Below are positions 1 through 7,336 of a stretch of 13,674 bases of DNA, piece after piece (positions within the stretch are counted from its first letter, which is position 1; every line of letters begins with the position of its first letter). Source of the DNA: Chloroflexota bacterium (lineage in GTDB: Bacteria > Chloroflexota > Limnocylindria > Limnocylindrales > CSP1-4); contig JAJYJR010000083.1 in NCBI GenBank assembly GCA_021789355.1, positions 1 through 13,674 on the forward strand, given 5' to 3'. The translations under genes and the position numbers were made by a program. The notes under the pieces were generated by a model, which was not told the origin of the DNA, ran no database searches, and worked only from the letters and a program-made list of their open reading frames with translations.

Positions 1-242
1 TCCTGATCGCCGCTGCGGTCGCGTCGCCGTTCGTGATCGAGGGAACCCAGCTGCTCCTGCCGGCGCTCCACCGCGCCTGTGAGTCGGCGGACATCGTCGA
101 CAACCTGACCGGCCTGGTCGCAGGCCTCGCTGCAGGCGGTATGGTGGCGTCCAGCGTCCGCGTGTGGCCTCGCCAGGAGTCACGCGCCGCGAAGCCGCTC
201 GTTCATCACGACTGGGACGGAACGCGACAATCCAGGCGCTAG
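1..242 (+). CDS. VanZ-like family membrane protein, C-terminal fragment (5' end outside window)
   Basis: The reading frame is open from the window edge (codons begin at base 3) to a TAG at 240-242, so only the last ~79 residues are present. The segment holds a hydrophobic stretch (LIAAAVASPFVIEGTQLLLP), then a charged loop with SADIVDNLTG, then another hydrophobic Gly/Ala segment and a basic hydrophilic tail. The pattern E..Q...P, then a D(I/V)xDN..G motif between two membrane helices, is that of the C-terminal part of VanZ-like proteins, small integral membrane proteins named after a teicoplanin-resistance protein and often found beside cell-envelope genes. Their biochemical role is mostly unknown. 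It converges with the minus-strand glycosyltransferase ending at 382. The family call rests on a short fragment, and the true start lies left of the window. Confidence 0.6.
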   Translation, partial: LIAAAVASPFVIEGTQLLLPALHRACESADIVDNLTGLVAGLAAGGMVASSVRVWPRQESRAAKPLVHHDWDGTRQSRR

Positions 243-346
243 AACAGGCCGAACCGCGAGGGTGTCCCAGGCTATCAGTCCCCCGACCTGATCTCGATGC
301 CCTGGTCGGCCCATCGCGCGAGGTCTCCCGTTCCGAGCGAGGCTCT

Positions 347-380
347 GGGGGCGGGCGGCATGCCAGATCCCGCCGACCCC
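347..380. terminator. possible hairpin terminator between convergent genes
   Basis: GGCGGG at 350-355 can pair with CCCGCC at 369-374, and GGG at 347-349 can extend the stem to CCC at 377-379 across a two-base bulge; the loop is 13 bases. The hairpin sits two bases beyond the minus-strand stop codon at 382-384 and about 105 bases beyond the plus-strand stop at 242, between convergent genes. No T-run follows on either strand, so rho-independent termination is only a suggestion. The rest of 243-381 holds no gene I can support. Confidence 0.3.
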
Positions 381-381
381 C

Positions 382-1698
382 TCAGCGACCGTGCGCGGCG
401 GGGAGAGTCCCGCGGGGAACGGCACTCGCCACCACATCGGCGAATCTCTCGCCGAGCCGGGCCATGTCGTGCTCCTGTGCGACGAAGTTGCGTCCGGCCA
501 GCGCCATTGCCGTTCGTTCATCGGCTGGGGCGGCGGCCAGCTCCAGCATCGCTCTGGCAAGCTCCGCAGGATCGTCCGGCTGCACCACGATCCCCGCCTT
601 TGCCACGGCCACTGGATCGTACGCGCTCTGGCACGCAAAGAGGACTGGACGACCTGCGGCCATGTACTCGAACAGTTTGTTGAAGCTGATGCCGTAGCGG
701 TAGACGGGGGTCCGGGTGGCGTGCACGACCGTCGCATCGACCCGGTGAAGGAGCGCGGGGATGACCGTCTTCGGGACCGCCGGCATGACTGCGACCGAGG
801 GCTCAGCCCGGGCAAGCTGTTCCAGCTCGGCTCGCTCGGGTCCATCTCCAACAAGGATCAGGCCGATCCTGCCGGGACGAGCCTGGTCGGCGATCGCTGC
901 TGCACGGATAACCGTGTCGAGTCTGTTGACCCTCCCGAACGTTCCTGCATAGGCGAACACGAAACGGCCTGCAGCACGCATCCGCCGTATCTCTCCGAGG
1001 CAGCGACAGGCGGCCGGCGTCCCGTCGATGGCCTCCTCCATCCTGGCGTCGAACTCTGCGAGGTCGACGCCATTTGGGATGTAGACGACGTGGTCGGCGG
1101 GCAGATGGTGCTCGACCAGGTAGTCGCGAATCCCCGGGATCAGCGTGATCACGACGGTTGCGCGCCGAACGAGGAATGCCTCGAGGCCGCGCAGGAGACG
1201 TTCTCCCGGGGAGCCAGGCTGCAGGGCGCCGAGATCCACGAGCGTCTGCGGCCAGAGATCGCGGATCTCGAACGCGAAGGTTGCGCCGCGGAGCCGCGCC
1301 GCGAGCCAACCGCCGAACGCCGCGAATGGGTGCACCGTCGAGCCGATGACGACACCGGGCCGGCGACTCCGTGTCTGAACGACGAGGAATGCCACCAGAT
1401 AGGAGAGCATGTTCACCTGTCGTCGCCAGGTGTTGCCGTGGTAGGGGAAGGTCCTCAGCCAGACGAAGCGAACTCCGTCGAACACCTGGCTCCGACATAG
1501 CCCGGCACCGCGGAGGCGTTCCTCGCGACCGGTCATGTGGCTCACGCCCGCGGCGAAGACGGTCACGTCCCAGCCGCGCTGGACCAGCGCCCGTGCGAGA
1601 TCGTAGTGTCGAGTCCCGGCGGCGCGATCCGGCGCGCTCGCGTACTGGTTGACGATCCACACGCCGTGCGCGGAGCCAGCCTCGTGCCCCTCGCGCAT
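382..1698 (-). CDS. GT4 glycosyltransferase, WbuB-like
   Basis: A predicted 438-residue cytoplasmic or membrane-associated glycosyltransferase with the GT-B fold, transferring a sugar from a nucleotide-sugar donor to a growing lipid-linked oligosaccharide. The N-terminal domain starts at WIVNQYASAP (about 14-23) and includes FEIRDLWPQ (143-151), a hallmark of WbuB/WcaI-type GT4 enzymes. IPNGVDLAEF (207-216) marks the domain junction. The donor-binding domain shows FAYAGTFGRVNRLDTV (248-263), ILVGDGPERAELE (281-293) and the acidic motif region GISFNKLFEYMAAGRPV (336-352). The ATG at 1698 is chosen because it stands just before the conserved core, but GGGGAG abuts it with no spacer; a GTG at 1662 and an ATG at 1767 are alternatives, and the frame stays open to 2127. 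It follows the flippase gene on the same strand. Sugar specificity cannot be read; WbuB itself is an N-acetyl-L-fucosamine transferase. Confidence 0.9.
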   Translation of the reverse strand: MREGHEAGSAHGVWIVNQYASAPDRAAGTRHYDLARALVQRGWDVTVFAAGVSHMTGREERLRGAGLCRSQVFDGVRFVWLRTFPYHGNTWRRQVNMLSYLVAFLVVQTRSRRPGVVIGSTVHPFAAFGGWLAARLRGATFAFEIRDLWPQTLVDLGALQPGSPGERLLRGLEAFLVRRATVVITLIPGIRDYLVEHHLPADHVVYIPNGVDLAEFDARMEEAIDGTPAACRCLGEIRRMRAAGRFVFAYAGTFGRVNRLDTVIRAAAIADQARPGRIGLILVGDGPERAELEQLARAEPSVAVMPAVPKTVIPALLHRVDATVVHATRTPVYRYGISFNKLFEYMAAGRPVLFACQSAYDPVAVAKAGIVVQPDDPAELARAMLELAAAPADERTAMALAGRNFVAQEHDMARLGERFADVVASAVPRGTLPAAHGR

Positions 1699-2047
1699 CT
1701 CCCCGCCCGTGCAACATCGGCTGCGCACCCGGGACCGCAGATCCGGTTGCCTGCCGCCGCGCAGCATAGTACAGAGGATCTCCCCGCGACCGGGCACCGG
1801 TGTGGAAACGGGCTTCAATGCCTCGCACAGCGGTACATCTGGCGTCTCGTCGACGCAGCGAGAAGCGATCCAGAATCCGTTGACAAGGGTGAAGATGCCG
1901 CCGCCCGGGTTGGCCGGCAGGCGGCTGGGAGGGTCACCTGTGGCGACTCGCGGCGGGACCCGGCGTCCGGCGGTCTTCATTCGCCGCGCAGACACCGTCC
2001 GTGAAGTTGTCCTGCTGGGTGGCCTCCTGTGTCTGGCGCCGACAGCG
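1699..2047 (-). other. 349-bp gap between flippase and WbuB-like gene
   Basis: This stretch separates two same-strand genes. The frame of the downstream glycosyltransferase is open right across it, but its translation (rich in Arg and Pro, with scattered Cys) has no family resemblance, so it is not treated as coding. I see no convincing hairpin with a T-run and no good promoter. It may hold the glycosyltransferase's own promoter and leader, or the remnant of a lost gene. Confidence 0.4.
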
Positions 2048-3427
2048 TCAGGTGCCCCCGTAGTGGAATCCGGCCCGTGCCGCCATCGCCGCCACCGAGG
2101 CCGCGGCAAGGCGCGCATCCGCGACACGCGGTATCCAGAATTCGAGCCGCGACGCGCCCGCGAGGCGTCCGACGATCACCGTGAACGCGATGGACGTGGC
2201 GCTGTACGAGAGGAGGCTGGCGGAGGCCGCGCCGACGATTCCGAAGTGCGGAATGAGGAGCACGTTGGCGATCACGTTCAGGGCGACACCAGAGGCGTTG
2301 ACGGTGGAGGTGAGGCCGGTCATGCCCAGGCCGGACAGGTACCCGGACAGCACTTTCGCGACGCTCAGCGCCACCACCCCGGGCAGGAGCACATAGAGAG
2401 CCGACAGCGAGGGCACGAACGCTGGCAGGAGCACGACGACAAGAATGGCGGCGGCGGGCACGAGCGCGAGGCCTGCGGCGGCGGTGAGTTCGAGGGTCAC
2501 TCTGGTCATCGCGGCGACTTCCCGGTCCGACGTGGCCCGAGACGACCCGGCCACGCGCGGGAAGTACAGGGCGGCGACGGCATTGGAGACGAAGAACACC
2601 ATCTCTGCCAGGCTGACCGCAAGGCTGTAGTAGCCGAGCTGCACCGACGGGCTTGCGAGGAGCCAGGCGAGCAGGTAGACGTCGGCACGGTAACTGAAGA
2701 ACTGCGCCAGGCTGCCCGGATAGAGGGGGAGGCCGAACCGGAACAGATCGCAACAGGTGACTCCGGTCGGCTGAGGGACACGGCGAGTCACGCGGATAGC
2801 CGCGAGGAGGAAGCCGCCAGCCTGGATAGCCGACGCCAGCAGAAATGCCGCGACCGCGCCCGAGACGCTGATTCCCAGAACCCCGACGAGGAGCACCACC
2901 AGTATCAGGGAGCACAGCGAGTAGGAGATCTGGACCAGGGCATACGACCGCACTGCCTGGCGTCCGATCACGATGTCAGTGGTCATTGTCGCGTTGAGGG
3001 TCAGCGGGATAGCCAGGAGGCCGAGGCCGATCAGCGCTGGTGGCGGGCCGCGGACCACGGTCTGGCTCAACGTCGGCAGTGCGACCAGCGTGGCGCCGAA
3101 CGCGATCAGCGAAAGCCCAACGGTGGTCGTCAGGGACGCGGCTATCGCGCCTCGAACCTGGCCGCGAGCAGCGTAGAAGGAGAACGCCTGGGGCAACCCA
3201 AGCTGGATGAGGACCATGATCGTGGTAGGCAGGAGCACGATCAGGTAGTACTCGCCCTTTCCGCTCGGGCCGAGCAGCCGGGCGAGAAGGAACCCGGTCA
3301 CGGTCCCGATTGCCGCGGAGAAGACCTGGGTTCCGAAGACGTATGCAACTCGCGCGGAGAAGCCATCCGCGCCGCTCGTCTCCGGCCCGTCTGCGCCGTG
3401 CGGTCGCGGGGCCGTCTGCTCGCGCAT
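2048..3427 (-). CDS. Wzx-like polysaccharide flippase (MATE/MOP superfamily)
   Basis: A predicted multi-pass inner-membrane protein of 459 residues that would move undecaprenyl-linked repeat units across the membrane. The core begins with ARVAYVFGTQVFSAAIGTVT and continues with FLLARLLGPSGKGEYYLIVL, the typical first helix pair of the polysaccharide biosynthesis/MATE family (G-P-x-x-x-G-x-Y). About 12 to 14 hydrophobic segments follow, including GLPLYPGSLAQFFSYRADVY, a usual mid-protein Wzx motif, and NVLLIPHFGIVGAASASLLS near the C terminus. The start is uncertain: ATG 3427 gives a short polar leader and is chosen because third-position G/C bias falls off just upstream. ATG 3571 (GGAG touching it) or GTG 3616 would add 48 to 63 polar residues. 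It is divergent from the GT2 operon at 3631 and upstream of the WbuB-like gene. Confidence 0.9.
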   Translation of the reverse strand: MREQTAPRPHGADGPETSGADGFSARVAYVFGTQVFSAAIGTVTGFLLARLLGPSGKGEYYLIVLLPTTIMVLIQLGLPQAFSFYAARGQVRGAIAASLTTTVGLSLIAFGATLVALPTLSQTVVRGPPPALIGLGLLAIPLTLNATMTTDIVIGRQAVRSYALVQISYSLCSLILVVLLVGVLGISVSGAVAAFLLASAIQAGGFLLAAIRVTRRVPQPTGVTCCDLFRFGLPLYPGSLAQFFSYRADVYLLAWLLASPSVQLGYYSLAVSLAEMVFFVSNAVAALYFPRVAGSSRATSDREVAAMTRVTLELTAAAGLALVPAAAILVVVLLPAFVPSLSALYVLLPGVVALSVAKVLSGYLSGLGMTGLTSTVNASGVALNVIANVLLIPHFGIVGAASASLLSYSATSIAFTVIVGRLAGASRLEFWIPRVADARLAAASVAAMAARAGFHYGGT

Positions 3428-3630
3428 CACCGGGCCGACAGCAAGAGGAGCGCGCTCTCCGGCCTTGACGGTCCCTCCGCGCCCGGGTTCAGAGGGCGGC
3501 TCGCGGCGCCCTGGACGCCGGGGCCCGACCGAAGCGGCGTTGGTGAAGCGCCCTGGCGAGGCCTTGGACATCTCCGGTTGCGCTCCCTGTGCGTGCGTGC
3601 CCGGTCGGTCTGCCACGAGGAGACACTCTG
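3428..3630. promoter_or_regulatory. divergent intergenic region, flippase / GT2 operon
   Basis: The two flanking genes are transcribed away from each other, so promoters for both should lie here (or in the shorter 3572-3630 if the flippase starts at 3571). I found no convincing -35/-10 pair. A clear ribosome-binding site GAGGAG at 3617-3622 stands eight bases before the ATG at 3631 and fixes the start of the plus-strand gene. Confidence 0.45.
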
Positions 3631-4725
3631 ATGGGCGAGCTCCTCGGACCGCTGGTCACGGTTATCACGCCAACGTTCAACCATCGCGAGTACATCGGGA
3701 AGTGCCTCTTGTCCGTCCTTGCGCAGACAGAGCCGCGATGGGAACAACTCGTGATCGATGACGGCTCGACGGATGGCACCGACGCTGTCGTCAAGACCTT
3801 CGGGGATCCCCGGATCAGCCTCGTCCGACGGAACCACCGGGGGATCATGCACCTCGCGGACTCGTACAACGACGCGCTGGCGATGGCACGCGGGGAGTTC
3901 GTGGCCGTGCTCGAAGGAGACGACTTCTGGCCGCCATGGAAGCTCACGCGCCAACTGCGTTCGTTCCACGATCCTGCAGTGGTCCTCAGCTGGGGTCGCG
4001 CTGCGGAGACGGACACGGACGGCCGGGTGATGCGGTTGATACCGCGCCGGCGTGCGGTGGCTCGGATGGCGCGAGCGTCCCGCGGTGCGACCATGCGAGC
4101 CCTCCTCGAGGGGAACGTGATCCCGTCATGCACGGTGGTGTGTCGACGCTCTGCCCTTGAGCGCATCGGCGGGTTCCGTCAGCCGGACGGCATCCCGACC
4201 GTCGACCTACCGACGTGGCTGGAACTGGGACGGATCGGCGCCATGGCGCCGAGCGAGACGGTCCTTGGCTACTACCGCCGCCACCCCGCTCAGGTCACCG
4301 AGCAGATGAAGACGGAGATGCTGCGGACAGTCGCGTGGGGGACCCGGTTCGTAGAGGCCCTCCCGGCCGACGAGCGCATCTCGCTCGCCATGTCAGTCGC
4401 CTCGGCTCGTCGAATTGAGCGACGCAACTGCGCGGCCACCGATCTGCTTGCCGGTCGCAGAGTTGCGTGCAGCGGGGCCCGGTCCGAAGCCGTGGCTCTG
4501 CTCTGGCGGGCCGCCTGCCACGGGAACGCGCGCACACGGCTGTGCGCCATCGCCGCCCTTGCCTGTACCTGCTCGCCGCTGGGAATGGAGCGGTGCGAGA
4601 TCTGGCTGGAGGCGGGTCGTTCCCTCGTCCATGCCCGTCGTGGGCAGAGCAAACGGCGGCGTGCGGGAGGCGCAGCGGGCGCCGGTACGACGCAAGCCGG
4701 TTCGTCGGGGAGGGCAGCCATATGA
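3631..4725 (+). CDS. GT2 family glycosyltransferase
   Basis: A 364-residue GT-A-fold inverting glycosyltransferase, predicted to add a sugar to the repeat unit at the cytoplasmic face of the membrane. The N terminus has VTVITPTFN (9-17), VIDDGSTDGT (41-50) with the nucleotide-binding Asp pair, and VLEGDDFW (93-100), the acidic motif equivalent to DxD that binds the metal and nucleotide-sugar. SCTVVCRRSALERIGGF and YYRRHPAQVT (about 220-230) are typical of the acceptor half of bacterial GT2 enzymes. The C-terminal third is helical, with several Cys, and ends in a basic Gly/Ala-rich tail. ATG 3631 is chosen for its GAGGAG site and its position just before the first strand. It heads a three-gene operon and overlaps the next gene by ATGA. 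Donor and acceptor cannot be read. Confidence 0.93.
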   Translation: MGELLGPLVTVITPTFNHREYIGKCLLSVLAQTEPRWEQLVIDDGSTDGTDAVVKTFGDPRISLVRRNHRGIMHLADSYNDALAMARGEFVAVLEGDDFWPPWKLTRQLRSFHDPAVVLSWGRAAETDTDGRVMRLIPRRRAVARMARASRGATMRALLEGNVIPSCTVVCRRSALERIGGFRQPDGIPTVDLPTWLELGRIGAMAPSETVLGYYRRHPAQVTEQMKTEMLRTVAWGTRFVEALPADERISLAMSVASARRIERRNCAATDLLAGRRVACSGARSEAVALLWRAACHGNARTRLCAIAALACTCSPLGMERCEIWLEAGRSLVHARRGQSKRRRAGGAAGAGTTQAGSSGRAAI

Positions 4726-6149
4726 GCGCGATCGTCCCGGTTCTGCGGGCTGACGCGCGACCATGTCTGACGCGCGCCTTTGCAGCTCTGGCTGGCACCG
4801 CCGCCGTCGTCGCCGTCGCCACGTTCACCGACCAACTCGTCCTCGCTGCCATGCTTGCGACGGTGGGCGTGCTCGCCGCCGTTAGTGTCCGCTGGCCGTT
4901 GTTCCCGCTGTTCCTGTTTGCCGCCGTCATCCCGCTCGACGAGATCGCTCGCATCGGTCCGCTCGGTTCCCCCGGCCGGATCGTGGCCATTGCCTTCGTG
5001 CTTGTGTACGCCGTCCCGCGCCTCCAGTCGATCCGTCTCGATCCCATGCCGCTCGCAACGTGGGGGTATCTTGGCTGGGCGGCGCTGAGCGCCGGGTGGG
5101 CGCTTGATCCCGGACGCACTGTCGCTGAGTTCGGCACGCTTCTCCAGATGGTCGCCCTGGCCGTCCTGGTCGCCGACGCGGTCATCGAGCACCCCGCAAT
5201 CGTTCGGCCGCTGCTGTGGGTGTACAGCGCGGCCGCGGCAGCTACGGCCCTGTTCGGGGTGATTGCGAGCCTTGCGAGCGGCGGCAGCGTGATGGGACGC
5301 GCCAGCGCATTCTCGGGGCAGGATCCTGCGCAGTTCGCCGCGATCCTGCTGCCCGCGTTCGCGGTGGCTCTCTACGAGATACTGCGGGGCCCGATGCGGC
5401 TTCCCGGGACAGCTCTTGCCGTCGCCAGTGCGGCAGGCATCGTACTCTCGGGGGCACGCGGCGCGTGGGTGGCTGCCGTGGTCGTTGCCGCGGGTCTCAT
5501 TCTCGCGACATTCCGCTTGCGGAAGGCGTCCACCGTCGCAGTGACGCTCGCCGGCATAGGCGCGGCCGCACTTGCGCTGCTCTCGGTTCCCGGCCTGCCA
5601 GCGTTCGTCGCAAGTCGGATCGATCTCGCGTTGGTGACGGGGGGCGCGGGCCGCACGAGCATCTGGACGGTGGGGGCGTCCATCTTCGGTGCCTCGCCAC
5701 TCATTGGCGTCGGCTTCGACAACTTCCCCATCGCGTTCACATCAGAACGCATCCGGCTGGCCGGTGTGCCGGACCTGACCCTGGTGGGCTCGGGTCCGCA
5801 CGACATCATCGTGGGCACCGCGGCGGAACTCGGTCTCGTGGGTCTCGTTCTGCTGGCGCTGCTCATCGCGCCACTCTTCGCAAGGGCACCCGGGCGTCGG
5901 GAGCTGGTCGTCGTTCAGGCTGCGCTGGTGTCGCTGCTGGTCGATGCGCTCTTCCTCGACATCTTCAGCAACCGCAAGCAGGTCTGGTTGCTCGTCGGGA
6001 TTGCGGCGGGTCTGTTGTGGAGCCATCGCCACGCGATCGCACCAGCGCCGAGGCGTTGGCCGGTCCCCGAGCAGCGCTTGCGCCCGGCGTGGCCCCAGCG
6101 GCCTGCGCTCTCCAACGGGGGAGCTTCGGGGGCGAGACGGGTGCCATGA
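4722..6149 (+). CDS. O-antigen ligase / Wzy polymerase-like membrane protein
   Basis: A predicted polytopic membrane protein of 475 residues with about 10 to 12 hydrophobic helices. It belongs to the O-antigen ligase (WaaL)/Wzy polymerase superfamily, which joins undecaprenyl-linked glycan units on the outer face of the membrane. Visible signatures are IVLSGARGAWVAA (240-252), GGAGRTSIW (307-315) with the usual Arg of the periplasmic loop, PLIGVGFDNF (326-335) and GPHDIIVGTAAELGLVGLV (358-376), where His360 matches the conserved loop histidine. The last ~40 residues are a polar Pro/Arg-rich tail. The ATG overlaps the GT2 stop codon (ATGA), and GGGGAGGG at 4707-4714 gives a seven-base spacer. 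With Wzx- and Wzz-like proteins nearby, a Wzy polymerase role is more likely than ligase, but sequence alone does not separate the two. Confidence 0.87.
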   Translation: MSAIVPVLRADARPCLTRAFAALAGTAAVVAVATFTDQLVLAAMLATVGVLAAVSVRWPLFPLFLFAAVIPLDEIARIGPLGSPGRIVAIAFVLVYAVPRLQSIRLDPMPLATWGYLGWAALSAGWALDPGRTVAEFGTLLQMVALAVLVADAVIEHPAIVRPLLWVYSAAAAATALFGVIASLASGGSVMGRASAFSGQDPAQFAAILLPAFAVALYEILRGPMRLPGTALAVASAAGIVLSGARGAWVAAVVVAAGLILATFRLRKASTVAVTLAGIGAAALALLSVPGLPAFVASRIDLALVTGGAGRTSIWTVGASIFGASPLIGVGFDNFPIAFTSERIRLAGVPDLTLVGSGPHDIIVGTAAELGLVGLVLLALLIAPLFARAPGRRELVVVQAALVSLLVDALFLDIFSNRKQVWLLVGIAAGLLWSHRHAIAPAPRRWPVPEQRLRPAWPQRPALSNGGASGARRVP

Positions 6150-7336
6150 CAGACGTCCTGTGGGTCACGTCCGTGTACCCGTGGATAGGAAACAGCGTGG
6201 CCGGCGTTTTCTTCGGGACCCAGGCGCGCGCGCTCGCCCGTCTTGGACTCGCCGTGACGGTGGCGGCCCCCCTGCCGCTGACGCCATGGCCGGCGCCCCG
6301 GTTGAGAGACCGCTGGCGCGAGTACGCGTCCTCGCCTCGCAGGGGCGAGGACCATGGCGTCAGGGTCCTCCGGCCGCGCTTCGTCAACGTGCCCGGGCAG
6401 CCGGATTGGGCACGGCCCGATCGCAGCATCGCGGGGTCCATATGGCGTGCGCGCGGGGAGTGGGCAGGTGCCCGTGTGATCCATGGGCACTATGCAGTCA
6501 GCGGGCTTGCAGCCTGGCGCCTCGGTCGGCGAGCGCGCCTGCCACACGTGCTGACCTTCCACGGCGATGACCTGAACGTATGGCCGGAAGAACACCCTCG
6601 CCGGGTTGACGATCTGCGCGCGGCGGCCCGCGACGCCGGCGCCGTGGTGACCGTGAGTCAGGCCCTGGGCGAGTTGCTGGTGGATCTTACGGGCGTCGCT
6701 GCGGTGCACATCCCGCTCGGGATCGACCACGCTGCGATCGCTGCCACTGCGCTTCCGCGTGCCGAGGCGCGTCGGCGGCTCGGCCTGCCGCAGGATCGCA
6801 TCGTGGTCCTGATGGTGGGCTACCTGCTCGAGTACAAGGGTGCTCGTCTGCTCGCCGACGCGGTCATGGCGCTCGGCGAGCCGTATCTGGCCCTCTTCGT
6901 GGGCGATGGGCCGCTGCTGGGGTACGGCGCAGACCGGCCAGGAGCGACGGGGCTGCTCGACTACCGTGGCCAGCAACCCCATGATCGTGTCGGGCTTTTC
7001 CTCTCGGCGGCCGATGCGCTCGTGCTGCCCTCCACCCGCGAGGGACTACCGACCGTGCTCGTCGAGGCAGGCTCGCTCGCGGTGCCTGTGATCGCCAGCG
7101 GGGTGGGGGGTATACCCGCCCTGCTGGCGGATGGCCGCGGAACCCTCCTGCCGGCGCTCTCGACCGAAGCGCTCATCGCGGAGCTCGAGCGCCTCGCGGC
7201 CGAACCCGACACAGCCGCCGAGCAGGGGCGACGCCTGATGGAGCACGTTCGAGTGCACTACGACGTCGACCGGAACGCCAGCCGCCTTCTGGAGTGCTAT
7301 CGAACGGTGGTGCCGGACTTGGGGGCGTCGAGGTGA
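6146..7336 (+). CDS. GT4 family glycosyltransferase
   Basis: A 396-residue GT-B-fold retaining glycosyltransferase. The N-terminal acceptor domain begins with VLWVTSVYPWIGNSVAGVFF (4-23) and holds HGHYAVSG (113-120) and LTFHGDDLNVWP (136-147), a pattern seen in GT4 enzymes of polysaccharide clusters. HIPLGID (188-194) opens the donor domain, followed by VLMVGYLLEYKG (221-232), LFVGDGPLL (250-258) and STREGLPTVLVEAGSLAVPV (296-315). The last contains the E-x7-E motif (Glu299, Glu307) that holds the nucleotide-sugar. The frame is open upstream to 5216, but that part is a shadow of the preceding membrane protein; the ATG at 6146 overlaps its stop as ATGA, implying translational coupling. The last 40 bases overlap the convergent NodB-like gene. 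Specificity is unknown. Confidence 0.93.
   Translation: MTDVLWVTSVYPWIGNSVAGVFFGTQARALARLGLAVTVAAPLPLTPWPAPRLRDRWREYASSPRRGEDHGVRVLRPRFVNVPGQPDWARPDRSIAGSIWRARGEWAGARVIHGHYAVSGLAAWRLGRRARLPHVLTFHGDDLNVWPEEHPRRVDDLRAAARDAGAVVTVSQALGELLVDLTGVAAVHIPLGIDHAAIAATALPRAEARRRLGLPQDRIVVLMVGYLLEYKGARLLADAVMALGEPYLALFVGDGPLLGYGADRPGATGLLDYRGQQPHDRVGLFLSAADALVLPSTREGLPTVLVEAGSLAVPVIASGVGGIPALLADGRGTLLPALSTEALIAELERLAAEPDTAAEQGRRLMEHVRVHYDVDRNASRLLECYRTVVPDLGASR

Noticed and set aside
1880..1885. Consensus-like TTGACA on the plus strand
   Set aside because: No -10 element follows at a suitable distance, and no plus-strand gene starts nearby; the next one is at 3631.
1649..3631. A 660-codon open frame on the plus strand rich in Arg, Glu, Gly and His
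   Set aside because: It lies antisense to the flippase, whose translation has clear membrane helices and family motifs. The plus-strand translation is low-complexity and polar, as expected from reading a high-GC gene backwards.
4290..5192. Long minus-strand open frames opposite the GT2/Wzy-like junction
   Set aside because: They are antisense shadows with no recognisable domain and no ribosome-binding site; the plus-strand genes explain the region.
5216..6145. Upstream extension of the GT4 frame that ends at 7336
   Set aside because: It is an out-of-frame reading of the Wzy/O-antigen-ligase-like gene, Arg/Gly/Ser-rich and without motifs. The ATG at 6146 in an ATGA overlap is the natural start.
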